DNA of 64,000 bases from the NCBI RefSeq assembly GCF_023343835.1, contig NC_064440.1:33983537-34047536 (forward strand), read 5' to 3'. This document shows positions 25,494 to 40,179 of this stretch, in pieces; within the stretch, counting starts at the first letter, position 1, and every line of letters starts with the position of its first letter. Origin of the DNA: Lagopus muta. Taxonomy: Eukaryota > Chordata > Aves > Galliformes > Phasianidae. The position numbers were made by a program, and so were the translations under genes. Under the pieces are notes generated by a model. That model worked only from the letters and a program-made list of their open reading frames with translations, ran no database searches and was not told the DNA's origin.

Positions 25494-27682
25494 GAATGTT
25501 CTTTGGCTTGTACTAAACGTGACAGCACCTGGCAGAGAGGAAAAAAAAGTGCTGTTTACTATAAAATTGAAGACCTCATCTACTTGAGAGACTAATGAGG
25601 AACACACAAATTCAAGTTCTGACCTACAGATCTAAAATTAGTTCTGCTCAATGCATTTACTACTAGCAAATGCCATTCAAATGACACGAAACACAAAATA
25701 GGGCTCTAGAAAGCCACGCATGTTTCCCACAGCATACATCACCCTCCAAAACTAGATTTCTTCACGTGCAGAAGGTATTGATCCTCTTCAGTTACATACT
25801 ACTGGGGTTTTTATGGGCTCTTCTATGTCGCCATAGCATAAACCGTGCCCAACCTTGTAATACTTCAGTGATATGAAGCACAAACAGCAGAAGAACCAGC
25901 CCACAAAAGCAATTAAAAGTGTTAAAATGAGTCTCTCACCTACGCTGCCAAAGCAGAATATAAGAGCTGCAACTGGGAGCAGTCCAACAAAGCGAAATCC
26001 ATATAGGCTAAACTGGTCATGAATGCTAGATTTCATCTGAAAGAGTGGTTTTTATTCTAAACTTTGCAGCTGGAAGCCATGAAATGCCTCTCAGAAGCAC
26101 AGCAAGGCTTCTGTTAGAAAAAAAGAGCACCTGCCTAAATGGTGCTTCCTTTGGAAAGCAAAAGGGCTCTTCCACACCAAGCAAAGCTGAACACAAGGGC
26201 CATAGAACTGGTTTTCAGGTCATTTCCCTCAGTCCTTCTGTAGATGGGCTCTAGCCATGTTAGTTGGGGCTGATTCCAGACACAAAGGGATCTCAGGTTC
26301 AGCCCAGCACATCAACCGTAGTTCTTGCATGGATAAAAGGCTATGATTGAGCATCCTGTACACTGACAAAAATGATATCAAGCAAGTCGTATTTAACCCT
26401 ACACCAAATTGAGTGATGTCTAAGGAACAAGACCAAGACAGCTTTACTGCCAAGAATGCATGCTCCTCCCACCACAAAACCCTACCAGCTCCAGGAAACC
26501 ATCCCAAGGTTGACAGCCAGGTTTATTTTCTGCATCTGTTCCATCCCAAGCATTCCTGTAGGCATCTAACTGCAACAGCATCTGATCTGAGAGCTGGAGA
26601 TGAGAGCCTGCAGATCCCACTAACGGTTGCCTAAGGCATTAATTTCCTTCCACGCTATTATTTTAAGCTTAACACGAGCACTTAGATGACTATTTTATGC
26701 ATTCAGACAGTTCAAGCTTTCTCTATATCAAATCTGAAATCAAAGGTGAAGCAAGTGGAATTCAAAGAGTAAAGTGTGAAGTTCTCTAATTTGGCACTTA
26801 TTTATAGCTGGAAAAAAAAACCAAAAACCTGTCAGCTGTTGGAAGTACAAACTGTCAAACATTTTCCCCGAAATCCTACTTGGTAATGGTCATCTCAATG
26901 CATGTGCCAGCACTGCCTTTCTCATTTCCAGTAATCTGCCCAAAATCTGGATGTTTGGGTTCTCAGAATCCTTAATAATTTAAGTGGTTCCAACTGAGTG
27001 TCTAAAATTGAGTAATTATTCTAAATTCTAATGTGGTAGTAAGAGGAAAGCTATTTTTCCATGTGCTCAGATATTTATACAGCCTTATTTTTGGTATGGC
27101 AGGCTGTTTAAGGGGTTATACTGAACCTATGGCAGAGGAAAAGGAAAATATGTTGCACCATACATTCCCAGTAAGCCAACCATGCCTTTGGATGCCATAC
27201 CTGATATATTTAAACTCAGGCTGAAGCAATTTCACCTGAATAAGTTACAGCTAAAAAAGAAAATAGCATTATTTCTGTCTTAAGCCTAATCTAGTAGTGA
27301 ATGTTTTTCTTCTTTTCTGTTCCAATTAGGAAAATTGCCTTGATTTTTGTTGGAAATCACATCAAAATGAATCCATTCTGCGCTCCCTCGGTCACATCTG
27401 TTTAGCTCTCACTATTGAGATCCTTCACCACTACATTATCTGAATAAGATTTCATTTTCCATACGAGAAGTTTTCAATAGCAGATGATACATCACCATTA
27501 CCATGACTTTTATAAGAAAAAAAAAAAGAAAAGAGCAAATTGATTGTGTAGTTAATCCTTAAGACATCATGAGCTGCTGCTTTCAGAAAAAAACATCAGT
27601 TCCTTTGCCGCCCCATTCTCACCTCACCCTGCAATCCCATTCCTTCTCCTGCAAACTTCTAGCATTTGGCACAATGGTTCTG

Positions 27683-27739
27683 CATTGGAACTAGATGGTC
27701 TTTAAGGCCTTCTAAGCCAAGCCATTCTATGGTCCTACA
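27683..27739 (+). mobile_element. CR1 LINE 3'-end fragment
   Basis: It reads ATTGGAACTAGATGGTCTTT, then AAGGCCTTCTAAGCCAAGCC and ATTCTATGGTCCTA. A short, diverged CR1 3' end in plus orientation. Confidence 0.75.
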
Positions 27740-30191
27740 GTAAACAAATGCATCATTTTGACTTTCGACCTTAACGCACAACCCAGTAGAGTAAATCACA
27801 GCATCTAAACTACGCTGTAGACACCATTTAGCAAGCAGACTTGTTTCTTGTAGTCTACACCACATACAGATGGAGCTCATTAAAATAAGCAGTGTGGCAA
27901 ACAGCAAACCACTCACACGATAGCAGAGGGCTGCAGCTGTTGACCAACAGCCATCTCCACATAACTCTAACTACAGCGTGTAACACAGCCCGTCCTTGTT
28001 TGTCCACCTTGGAGAGGGGGAGCATCTGCAGGGAACACTTCCACCCTTCCCCTCCAGCAAGGAAAAGGGTAAATAGAGCACGTCAGATTCAAGGTGATGC
28101 AAGTAACTTGTCTTTGTGACTTCAAAATTCCAAAGAGAGATGGGAGATATTAGTGTTGGCCAGTTCTGTGATGAAGCCTTGAATGGAGCCTCCTCTCTCA
28201 TCCACATCTCTGAAGACAGAGCAACACATTTGCTGGGAGGAGAGGGGAAAAAAGTGAAAGTTCAGTTTAATTTTAGAAACTGATTTCCACTTCCCTTCCA
28301 TGAATCACAAGAAGCCTTGCCAAAGATGTGGGATCTTAAAGCCCCTTCCTTTTGTCAAGCACACAGTCTTTGCTTGCAAAGGGAAAAGCTGCTTTTGACT
28401 CCATGCCATACAACCTTCAGTGCCAAAAAGCCAAACACCATCACAAAAAGCAGCTTTGTGTTGAGCACTCGACATGCTACAAAGAAACAGTTCTACAGGG
28501 ATGAGAAGAGTTTATCTGAACGAAATACAACAACATTGACGTATGCGCACACAGCCATAGCAGGATGAAAATAGGCTCTATAGTGATTAATTTTAAGGCA
28601 CTACGTATGCAAACGACATTATTTTCAACAAAACTTTACCTGAAAGCTGCCACTTTCTCTGTGAGGTTTTGTTCTTAACTACAGTACTGCTACAGCCTAT
28701 TATTCCTCATAGCACAGCAACTTAATCTTGACTTCTCCAACGTGTAATTTCCCTTAATTATATGTGAAGAGTATTTATAAGGCTATTAACGCTAATTATA
28801 AGAGTCAGTGAGGTCTTAAGCATTAATTGCCAGTAAAAAAAATATATATATATCAAAGCTCCGAGTAATTTCTTCTCCTTTTAAAAGAAAAAAGAATTGA
28901 TTTCACCATCTATCACAGGAAATTGCTCAGGGCAGTGCAGCTACTTCACCCAGCACAGCGAGCAGCTGAAATGGACAAATGTGAGCATCTTCACAGGCAA
29001 CCTTTGGCACTCAGATCTTGATTTGCCCTCCAGTTCCACCAAATGCTGAAAGTCACCCAGAGATAAAGAACAGACTTTTGCTTGATCAGAGGTCAGAAAG
29101 AACAACTTCTCTGGGGCAATGAGGTAGCTGGCTTTTTAGCTACACAGCCCATCTCTCCAAGTTGCACTGCATCTCTGTCAAGTGCAACAGAGGTGACACC
29201 AGACTGCCTGCAAGCAGCAGGGCTCTACAGAAAGGCTGCTGTAGCGTGAAGAGTGGACACTGCTGTGTTTGACGAGGAGACACGTGGAGACTTGAAGCTG
29301 CAAAGGAGGGGGGCCACAGAGAGACTGCCAGCTGCTAGCACACAGCCTGCTTCACTTCTAGGTTTTAGACTTGGATGTACTGCTTCAGCCTGGCTTGACA
29401 AAAGCACCTCACACCAAACTTGCACAATTATCATCCAACATAACGTTAGTATTGTACCCGTAACACAGATGTCTTAAAGAATCCAGAAAAAGCCCTGACC
29501 AAGGTCTGAAGCAACCAGTATGGCTCCCACTCTTAGCTCTCAACTGTCATTTTCAATGTCTTTCCTTTGGGAAGGTTCCAGCTTCAGACAGCTAGCGATT
29601 GCAACACCATCTTATGAAAGACAGCAGATAAGCTTTCAGTCTTCCTATGTGGGAAGAGCCCCCGTAGCTGCAACTACAGCGTAAAGCTTCAGTCTAGTTT
29701 TCAGTTTCTCAGTCTTCTCTTTTTTTAACCAACTTCCAATCACAGCTCATTCAGAGATGTAGGCCATTGGTTGTCAGCAACCAAGTTTCAACTTTGCCCT
29801 GTCAGTTGCACACATTTCCCACATCTCAATGTGCAGCCTTGAGAACAGGAGGAACAGCTCAAGCTGACAGTTCTGCTTCTATGTATTACCAGGACTTTTT
29901 TATTTTTTAAACAGCTCTTCCTTTCAAAAAACTCTTTGAGACTACTGTTAAACAGCCCAAATTCTCTACATCAAGAGAAAAGTCAGGGTGCCAGAAGTCT
30001 TGGATGCGAGGAAGCAACCCTGATCCAAACACAGGGATAAAAGGTGCACTACATAACAGCGCTGGCTGCTGCTACAAGCGTTATCTTGGCTTGCCCTGTC
30101 TACAATTTCAGCTCATTCATGAACTCATCAGTTCTGCCGATTCTCTTATCTGAGACACTTACTTAAATCATACAATTTCAACTTGCCAAAC

Positions 30192-30211
30192 TTTTTTTTG
30201 GGGGGGGGGGG
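30192..30211. repeat. T8-G12 homopolymer pair
   Basis: Eight T followed by twelve G on the plus strand. A simple repeat in LRRFIP1 intron 1. Confidence 0.85.
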
Positions 30212-33200
30212 AGGAACAAAGTTATAGAAGGGCTGGACGCATCGAGGCAAACCTTCTAGTTACTCCATCTCAACAGTAACCCCTCAACTTTTGCTCATTA
30301 TTTTGCTAACTCCAGGTAGGAAAAGGCAGGTAATCTTATAAAGGCCTTTCTCATAATGCTTGAACCAATGTCCAAAACACCAAAGCCCAAAAAAACTGCC
30401 TCAAAGCACTAACCTGCCCCAGATCAGACCTGCAAAGCAGTCAGCAACCTGCACAACAAACTCCTGTGCCGTCTGCCCACCACATCCAGTCCGCTGGGAT
30501 CTTCCCCTCTCTGAATAACAACAGGTGGTCTGTCTTACTTCCCACTTTTAAGGGTTAACTTCAGCATTTGACAAAGCGTGAGTCAGCCACAGCAGGGGAA
30601 GAACAGAGCCGTTATGGCAGGAAGTTCATTCCCATGACACCCGTTGCTAAACCACAGGCACAGGCCCTGCAGTTCAGCACACCCTTGAAAGATGGAACAT
30701 AGCAAGGCAGGATTTAAGGAAGGGGGGAAAAAGATGCACCGTTACCGGGCTACAACATTTTTAAGGCAGGCATCTCTCTCCCTTTTCTCCTCCCTTTCTA
30801 CATCACCTTCTTACTTTTCCTTTTTTCTCCCTTACAAGAGGGAGCAATGCAGTTGTACGGTGTGGCACCCTGACTGCCTCAGAAGCACAGATCTTCCCAA
30901 GGAACTCCGCCAGGTTCACTCTGTTCTCGGTCTGAGTCAGTGTTCAAGTGAGGAAAGTCCACTCTCCATTTCCATTCCACCCTTCCAGAAGTGCTATGGT
31001 AGAAACAGACACCAGAGTGAAGCAGGCCCTTGGAACTTTCAACGCAGCATTAAGCCGTTACAAAAGCGACTGTGACTTTTAGATTTGATGAGCTTACAGT
31101 ATTCCATACAGAAGACAGCTGACACAGGAACAAGATGCATGAAAATAAAGCAGTTGCCCAGTACGCTGATTATCTTCTAAAAGCACTAACACTAAAAAGC
31201 ATTCAAGCAAAATAAATGCTGAGTGCTTTGACACCTAATTACTGAAGCATTTGATGGCATTACCATGATTCTCTCCCATGCCCCTGAACCAGCCCATTTC
31301 TAAAATAAGCACTGCTGGACAAACTAAAAAGCCTTCTAGGAAGCTATGTTTTTTTCTTTTTTATCTTGGGGTTTCGTATTTATGTAGCATAACCTCACTG
31401 CATAAGCAACCAAACAGGATGAGGAGATAAAACCACCACAGTGTAACTTCACTGCTGTGCTCAGACTCAGCCTCCAGACCTTTAATTTAAGAGATTTCTT
31501 TCTTTATACTAAAAGCTTGGGTTTATTATTATTATTTTTTTAGATGTATGGCTGGCAATGCTCAGTACAACAATCTTTTGAGGCTCTGTGGCTCCAACAC
31601 AACTTGAGAAAGCAATGAGGAAGTTCTGAAGGCAGCACTGCATTGGCAGAGTTGCACAGTGCCAGCCATGGCAGTGGCACAGCCAGGCTCCTGAATGAAC
31701 TGCCTTCAAGAACCAAAGCATCACAGCAGCTCATCAATGAAACCCCTCTCAATGGGGAGAAACATGCAACAAGGAATTGTTTCTGCTCTTCAGAGATAAA
31801 AAGGTTGAATTCAGCACAACTGAGACCAGCAGCTGATGAGTAAGAGCACAGATGTTGCCAGCAGCCGTTACTTCAGGGAATACAAATATTTATTGCAGAC
31901 TCCCACCCAGCCTAAGTATTTTAATGCATTATAAAAATAGATCCAGTTTAAAAACTATTGTGCAAGAAAAGCTACTTCAAATCAACTTTCAAGAGAAGAA
32001 CGTCAACAAGAACCCCTGTGTCATATAAAAACAGGTCTCACTCTTATACTCTCCAATCATTTCCCTGTACAAACAGGTCGTATTGCAGACTCTGCAATGC
32101 CACAGAACTTGAAATTAAATCCATTTACGCAGTGGTCCTGGTTTGGCAATACTCAGATTAATACTGTATTTCACTACACCCAGCCTGCTGTACAACTGGA
32201 GCAGCAGTTTGACACTTAAAAATCTAATAATCCTATAAATGCTGCATCAGTCACTTCTAAGATGAATATAAACACTTCTAAGCAGTTCAACCCAGGATAT
32301 TAGATACCTGGACCGTCCTTATCTGCCACTCCATACTTTCCCTCTTTTTCCCAATAGCCACCAACAGGGAAATCCAGTCTGAGTAACTGCTTCCTGCATC
32401 TCCAATGGTGTTCTGTCAAGCTTGGCATGTTAAAGAGCGTATTGGAAGCAGCACGTTGGTTCTACCTATAAAATGGCTGAGGGCAAACTGCAGGTTCTCT
32501 GTGCTCTGAGGAAAGAGTCAGACTGCACAAGCTGAAGGAAAAGCCAGGAACTGAGAGAATGCATGAGCAGCTCATCGCGCATTAACAGTATCATCTGCAG
32601 TGCTACAGCCATATCTGCCCCAAGCAAAAGATAGAACAGAGTATTTGTTACACTTCAACAGTCAGTAAAGAGCACCTTTCCACAGGTAGAGCTCAATCCA
32701 AATTAAGTTCAGCTCTTCAGACTGATTAGAGCCAGCAGAGCAAGCAGGTAATAAGGACAAAACGTGCTTACAAAATGCTTTGTGGGTCTACAGCATAATG
32801 ATTACATGTTACAATGCACTGTTTTTCATTACCTCTTTACACGCATCAACTTCATGCTATTATTTTTAATACACACACCATGCACAAGAGAAATGTTGTA
32901 AAAATCATCATCTGCTTTCATGCCCATCACTACTTCACAGTGCTGCTAAGCCCTGAAATGCTTGTTAGATGTGGAAATGTGGGGATGGTTAGCTGGGAAA
33001 ACGTTTCATGCAGTTCTTCAGTTTACATCCCCTTCCTGCCAGTGAGACCATCCACTTCATTATGTCAGATATTCTGCTGTAACAGATAGGCTGGGGGCAA
33101 ACCACAGCTTCTCTGCATTCTCACATCTAGCGACAACACTCTAATCACAGCTCCTGTGGCTGAAAGCCAAGTTCCACATTGAGCTTGCAGGAAAAAACTA

Positions 33201-33984
33201 CAGAAGAAATTTCACAAAGAAAATATGTATTTAAAAAAATAATAATAACTCTTCTAATCATTTTAAATAGACCTGTCAAAAAATGAATGAAAATCCCACT
33301 ATCCCACCTTTACAGCTGAGGATATTTTTATTATTTAAGTGGTATTCTTACCTGGTCAGCGGACAGGAATCACCCTCCCACGTTTGCTATTGCTTCACAG
33401 TCCATTTCCCCCACGTTAAGAAAAGCTCCATTAGAGAGCCAAGGCCTTCAAGCTGACTTGCATCAAATGAGAGAGCACTGAGCAACCCATCAGCTCAGAT
33501 TAAAGCTGAAAAATCGCCGTTGTTTAAGAAATGATTGGACAGCTTTTGTGTGGGGGTGGGATAAGATTACTGTATCCAAACCGAGTCTGAGCTATCCTGG
33601 ATTACCTGCAGAGCCTGCGCCCTAACCCTGACTAACAAATGTACTACCAGCTTACAGACACTGTTTTGTGGCAAAAAAAAAGACCTTCATGGCTGTTTAT
33701 CAGCATTCTAAAACTCAAGGCAAGCTATGTGCCACCAGCACAGAGGTGCAGTCCTGCCAAGTCAGGTCCTGTCCCCCCGAGAGTGATCACCACTCAGCAG
33801 ATATCACTGCATCCTCTGATTTATCGTCTAAAATTCAGCTTGTGTCAACAGTTTGATGTGGGGAACAGCTGCATTAGAAAAATGGCAAGTAACAAGAATG
33901 CTGACAGAATGGCATAAAGCAGCAACAAAGGACCAGCCCTTTGAGAAGCACTTTCTACCAGAAGAAAGGGCAACAAAAACCCAG

Positions 33985-34195
33985 TATCACAGAATGGTTG
34001 GGTTGGAAGGGACTGCAAATATCATAGATCTCCAACCGTCCACCAATGCAGGGCCACCAACCTCCCCATTTCATAGCAGCCCAGGCTGCCCAGGGCCCCA
34101 TCCAACCTGGCCTTGAACACCTCCAGGGATGGACAGGGCATCCACAGCCTCTCTGGGCAGCTGCTCCAGCACCTCACCCCTCCCTGAGTAAAGAG
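33985..34195 (-). mobile_element. CR1 LINE 3'-end fragment
   Basis: Reverse-oriented CR1 beginning TATCACAGAATGGTTGGGTT. It passes through CAGGGCCACCAACCTCCCCA and CCCCATCCAACCTGGCCTTG, ending near CAGCACCTCACCCCTCCCTG. About 210 bp. Confidence 0.94.
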
Positions 34196-35198
34196 AGCAC
34201 ATTCAGGTTAGCTTGGCATACATCCCCTAAGCTGGCAGACATTTCAGAAGTGCTGTAGATAAGGTTTTTATACCTTTTCCCTGCATTCTCAGACTCACTG
34301 ATCTTTATTTTCTAATGCTGCGTTTGCAAATTGCTTCGTTAGAGAGCAACCAGCTCTGGGTTACCAGATGCCTTCCTGCTGGAACAACGACTTCCAGACA
34401 GAGTCTGACAGTATATACTTATTTCATCAGCGATGTAAAAAACCTTTCCCCAGCACACAAAGAACCTTTCTTTGCTTGCTTTAGTTCACCAAACAAGGCT
34501 GTTATTTTTTCTCCAGGGTAATTAGACAAGAATGTACAAATATTACTAAAAACACTGCGTAACCATTTAAAAACAGTGGCATATTCTACATATACCAACA
34601 TTATCCCTTATATCCGCATACAAGCTCGCCGTTTCCCAGAGCCCCTCGATTCCTCCACAGTTCACACAAAGGTTAGGTCACATCACTGTTTCAATGCACT
34701 CGTTTCACATCAGGACAGATTAAAATTTCATATTTAACAGACAATGGAATAGCATGACCCTTGGGTATCACAAGAATGTCCCAAAAGCCCACTTCAATTT
34801 TCAACAGATGTTGATTCAACGTATTTGTCAACATAAATCCTCTTAGAGCCCAGCAACACATTCAGCAAGAGAATCGAGTGCAGCATGCATCTCACGAGGC
34901 AGAAAGGACATTTTAAACAGAACTGTGTATGGGAGATGCACAGTTGCACAGCAATGCAACAGGATTGCAGAGCACTCAAATTTAAACTGACTTGTTCTTG
35001 AAAAGCATGTGAAGTTTGTTCTAGCATTTTCCTCACTACTCAAGTGAAAGCACAGAGCAACAAGTGATTATATGGGGACACACACACACACAGAAAGGCA
35101 GTAAGCCCTTATCTTTTACTGTTAGTGGCCAACAAAAGCAAGAGTTATTTCATTTTTCCATGCTGCATACAGGTTCCAGTGTAAGCAGTCATATCATT

Positions 35199-35354
35199 GT
35201 GGATGCCCCATCCCTGGAGGAGTTCAAGGCCAGGTTGGATGGGACTCTGGTCTGGTATTAAACAGGGAGGTTGGTGGCCCTGCACGTGGCAGGGGGGTTG
35301 GAGATCCATGATCCTTGAGGTCCCTTCCAACCCTGTCCGTTCTGTGATCCTGTG
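35199..35354 (+). mobile_element. CR1 LINE 3'-end fragment
   Basis: Plus-oriented CR1 from GTGGATGCCCCATCCCTGGA through GGGAGGTTGGTGGCCCTGCA to TTCTGTGATCCTGTG. About 155 bp, 5'-truncated, with no obvious target-site duplication, as usual for CR1. Confidence 0.94.
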
Positions 35355-38300
35355 CCATCTTAACCACGCCTTCAAAGAGAATCTGAAGTCATGTGTTTAA
35401 AAAGGAAGGGACAAATGTGAAGCTACAGGGGTCTGACAGGAGGCTGGAGCCTGGGGACTTCTCAGTGCATGAAGTATAGCAAGAGCCTTTCCTTACTCCC
35501 CTGTCATCCCGGTATGCCAGCTGATAAACGCTCCATAATTAGAAGACCCAAGCGAGGATGTCTGAAATCCATCTGACCTGAGGGAATAAGTTCAAAAACC
35601 TGACCCAGCCTTCAGCACTCCAGGTCCTTCTGTAGTCCGTTTTCATCTACTGGAAAAGGCTGGCAAAAGCAGACAGAAGAGGCAGACGCATCTAAAGTTA
35701 GTATTCAAATGTTGGATTGAAGAAAGCATATTTTGGGACGTAGGAAGTACTCAAAAGAGGAAGGCAAAGAAAAATAAATAAATACTAGATTTAATTAGAA
35801 ACTGCTAGAGGTCAGCAGTACGTAAGAGCAGAGACAGAGGGAAGAAACACTATTCCTTGGAGATCCGTGTCTGTGCAGAAGTCTGCATTCAAAGCAGTTG
35901 CAGGATTGCAAGTGTGATCTGAGAGGAATCGCCACTGAGCCCATTCATGACAGATGCATTATCGCTTAATTACAGGCAATGCTAACAGACAAGTCACTGA
36001 CTAACCAAACACACGCACACTGCTTTTGTGGAAGTCACTTTCAGTAAGCTGGGAACACCCTCACATTCCTTTCTGGGAAAGATAAATCAACATGACACAA
36101 GTGACATTAAAAACTGCAAGCAGTGACGCTTACGGCAGGGCGAAACCAAGCTCCAAGAAGCTATTTTTGAGGAAGCCAGATGTAATTGGTGATCCTATCC
36201 TGCTCGTTTGAATACAAACTCTCTGCTCTCATTCACGTTCAACATAAACCTTCTGACAGCTGAGAAAGAAAATTGCCACTCTGAAGTTTTAACTATTGTT
36301 TCTGCATTTCTTCACACGCCAATGATAATAAGCACTGCCCTGCCTAATCACCAGGTATCAAAAATAGGAACACATGAATGGTGATGCACCTGTCAATTTG
36401 GGTTTACCAAAGCCTCTGATTTCTTGTACAGCAACATATAATACAAAAACTCTAAATATTTCCTCAAAGAACACAGCTCACAAAGCACCAACATACTAGT
36501 TCAGCACAAAGCAATCATATTTTTCATTTTACCAGCACACTGCTCACTAAGAAGAGTTAAGAACTGGGCGCTCTGCTTAATAACCTAACCAAAAACCCCA
36601 CTCCTCTCAGCTAAAAACCGAGTTCTCACACCCCAATAGGGTCCCATTCAAAGCCATTTCTCCACGTTGCCCCACTATTCACTGTTTGGTTCCCCCTTAG
36701 AATTGTGGCAGCATGCAAGTGACTTAAGAAGTCCAGCTCTTCCAGAGATGGATCTCTGTGCTAGCATCACTATTTTTCCTCACTTTTTTTCTTTTTCCAA
36801 ACCTGAAACAGTCTATAGGTCTTCACAGTCACTTGAAGAGAAGGAAAAAGCAGAAGGGGAGATGCCGTCCAAATGTTATTTCACTGCGTTCACAGAAGTT
36901 AATCAATCTTCTATTTGACTTGTGTCTGTGTTACTCTGTATTTGGAATCCCCAGACCTCCAATAGCAATTAGTTGTTGGCACCAAACAGTATTTTAAGCT
37001 TGTAAATCACCAAAATTTATTTCAACCCATTCAGTAAAGCTTCCAAGTCAGAAACAGCCACTCCAAGTTTTCAGAGTTGTGCCAGTTAGGTGCAATTATG
37101 CTCCATACCCCAAACATCCCTCTCTCCATAACACAGACACAGCTATTCTAGTTCTGTAGTATTCCAGTTTTTATGGCTGACAATAAAACTCAATATTTTT
37201 CACAGCTTTAGAAGAAAGTCTCCCTGCCTTGAAGTCCACAGTGTTAAAATGGCAGCAAACACTGCATCAAATTCAATTACAGGAAAACATGACACGACTG
37301 AGGGGGCTGGGGGAACACAGAGCAGGATTGTAGGCTGAATGCTCCTGTGTGATTCAAATCTGTCTTGCAGGCATTGGTTTAAGCAGGGACATGCTCCCTT
37401 CTGCCTGTTTGTTTTGAGCATGCATCCACGTCCCAAAACAAGCACCCATCAGTATTGGAAACAGCTATCTTGCACCTCCTCCTCTCCCAAAATTCAGCTG
37501 GTCAGGCCAGAAAGCTGCTCATTGGGAAACTACTCCTCAGGCCTGGCTTTGTGCACTTCATACTCTTCCTGACATCTGTTTAAAGGCAAAATTAGAAATC
37601 CATCCAAACAGAAAACATTGAGGTGTAACCAATGAGGTCCAATGTGACTGAATGCAAGGACAGTTTCAAACAGTGACAGTGGAGAGAGTTGTGTCATGTT
37701 CTTGTCAATGTGAAATTATTACTTCTGTGCTTTCCCAGTCTCTGAATGCTCACATCCATAACCTCTCTGTAGGCTCCAAAAAAACACAGCTTTAAAACAC
37801 CTGACCAGACTGTGTCACATGGTCACTCACAGTTTCTCTTCCCCAAGTCATTTCCACTCTGCGAGCACTGCATGGCAGGTAGTTTAGCTCCTTCTACACT
37901 AATTTGAAGCCTTCAGATTACCAACAGCGAAGTACAGCTTCAGTTATGCCACACCAAGCTTCGATTTCAGCAGTTTAAAGCTTTGAAAACCAGATCCTTG
38001 AGAGTCCTTTTCCACTTCTTACTACCTACCAACAGCACTGGTGGATCTCCATCCTTAAAAGATCACAGGAGCCCTGCAAGTGAGCACTAGCACATCAGAC
38101 GAGTCACTTTAAGAGATTACTGCCTCATTTTCCTGCAAGATGTTACACTGCTGGCAGGGCAGAGGACAGGGAAGCACACAGCAGCTTTCCACCAGTGGTA
38201 ATTTACCTAGCAGCATCTTGCTTAAAAAAATTTTAAACAAACTTACTGGCAAAGATGCTGCCCACAGTAACCCTAAGCAGCAGAGACCAACAACTCACCT

Positions 38301-40179
38301 CAGCTGCCTACAGCATCCACCAGGAACTGGCCAACCCTACCTTTTAAGGCTGTGGATCAAGCTCACCCACATGGATGCTCTCCAAAGCAATTTTTGCTTG
38401 AGACTATATTCTTATTTCAGTGTATGTGCCAGGTATCTCGAGCTGAGGAATTTCTACAGCCTATTTTTTGTATCCTAACAGAAATAGAGCAAGGGAGGAG
38501 AGAAGAGCTTCCTGGAAGTTGATGGTTACAGACCATGTTTGGTAACACGCACTTAAGCGCTTCCCTCACTTTTACAGCACGAGGGATGCCCAAACACGAG
38601 CTATTTTTCTACCAAGCACAAGGCCAGCTACTCATCTGTGGTAGAATCAGATCAGATTAACACCAGGAGCAGAGAGAGCTCCCAGATGAAATGCAAGTGT
38701 GACTGTGCCCACTTTCCCTTCTCAGAAGGGAAAAAACTCTCAAAGCAACCTCATGACTATAAGTAGAATCTAGCTTACTGCAATTCCCCTCCCTCTCCAT
38801 TCCATTCCAACAGTCAACTTCTCCCCTCAAAAGTATTTTCACAGAAGTGAGACAACAGCTGATATTTCAGAGCTGCTATTTTAAGGTTTACCCATGAGTG
38901 TGTACATCTAGCTAGACAGATCCACTGCTCCTGGCAACCTGCTGACTTGACAGGAGGGACACGTACCCTGTTTCACAAGCCTGAAATGCCATGTGGATTA
39001 TGCTCCTTGCAACCAAATGATGGAAGAAAAAAAAAACAACACAACAACAAAGTGTTAAAAGCACTGCAAGTGCACTCAAGCTCCAACTTTGTTCAGCAAC
39101 TGGCCTGGAAAAATATCCTTCTAGCTGAGATAGCGATTTGTGTTACATACTGCAGAACAGCTCAGCATCTGGGCTTACAAAGAAAAAGGCTGGGCTTTCC
39201 ATGTTGCTAATCCTAACAGCAGCCTCTTGCCTGACTGAAATAGGAATCACAGTTCCTAAACAGCTGTTTCCTCAGACAGTGAGAACAGCTGAAGAGGACT
39301 CAGGCCAGGCACGGACACAAAAACAGACAAGTAGTTACTGAACGTTGCAATAGGCAGACTGGGAGCTGGAAGACAGGCTACAATCACCCACATAACTAAA
39401 ATGAGAGAGGTCTTAAGATTTGTGCCTCGCTTTTCAAAGCATCCAGAACTGCTCTTCCACTTATTTCCTTTGGGAAGGCTTGTAGGAAAAAGGCATTTGC
39501 TTTATTTAATGTTTTATGGCTACATATCCAGTAAAAGGCATTAACTGAAGAGGAGCATAATCATGATATAAAACGGTCCTAGTTTTGGAACTGTTCTCCA
39601 TAGCCTATTGGCAAGCATTTCCCATGAAGGCTTCCATCCTTCCTATGTCTAAGTCAGCTGGGCTCAGAATCAGGCCCTCCACAGGCATCCCTCGCCTTTA
39701 TAATTTTCTATTCTAGACAGACCTACAGCCAGGCATGCTTTTGCAGACCACATGTTCTCTTAGGATCATACATTTGCACTATCACAAAGGCAAAAAAGTC
39801 AGTCAGGTACAAGCAAGGTGTCAGACACAACAGACTGTTTCTAATGGCCTCTCTTGGAATATGCATCTGGTTTCAAAAAGTCTTCATGCATCTCTTAAAT
39901 ATCAAATTCTGCTCCAAAAAGTTCCACCACTGCACTAATGAGGCACACAGACCTTACAGGGGCACTACGTAGCACACCCTTACAGAACACCCTGCTTCAA
40001 ATGCTCTGACCTGCACAACACTTGAAATAAAGTTTGCCTCACTTATGCTCCCTTGCATATATAGCCAACCTGTTTGTTTTCAGCTTCAATGTCTACCAAA
40101 CTGTTTTCATCTCCATCTATTACACAGGTCAACCAAATTGCAGTATAAGCCAGAGCTTTCCCGCAAATTATCACCTCAG

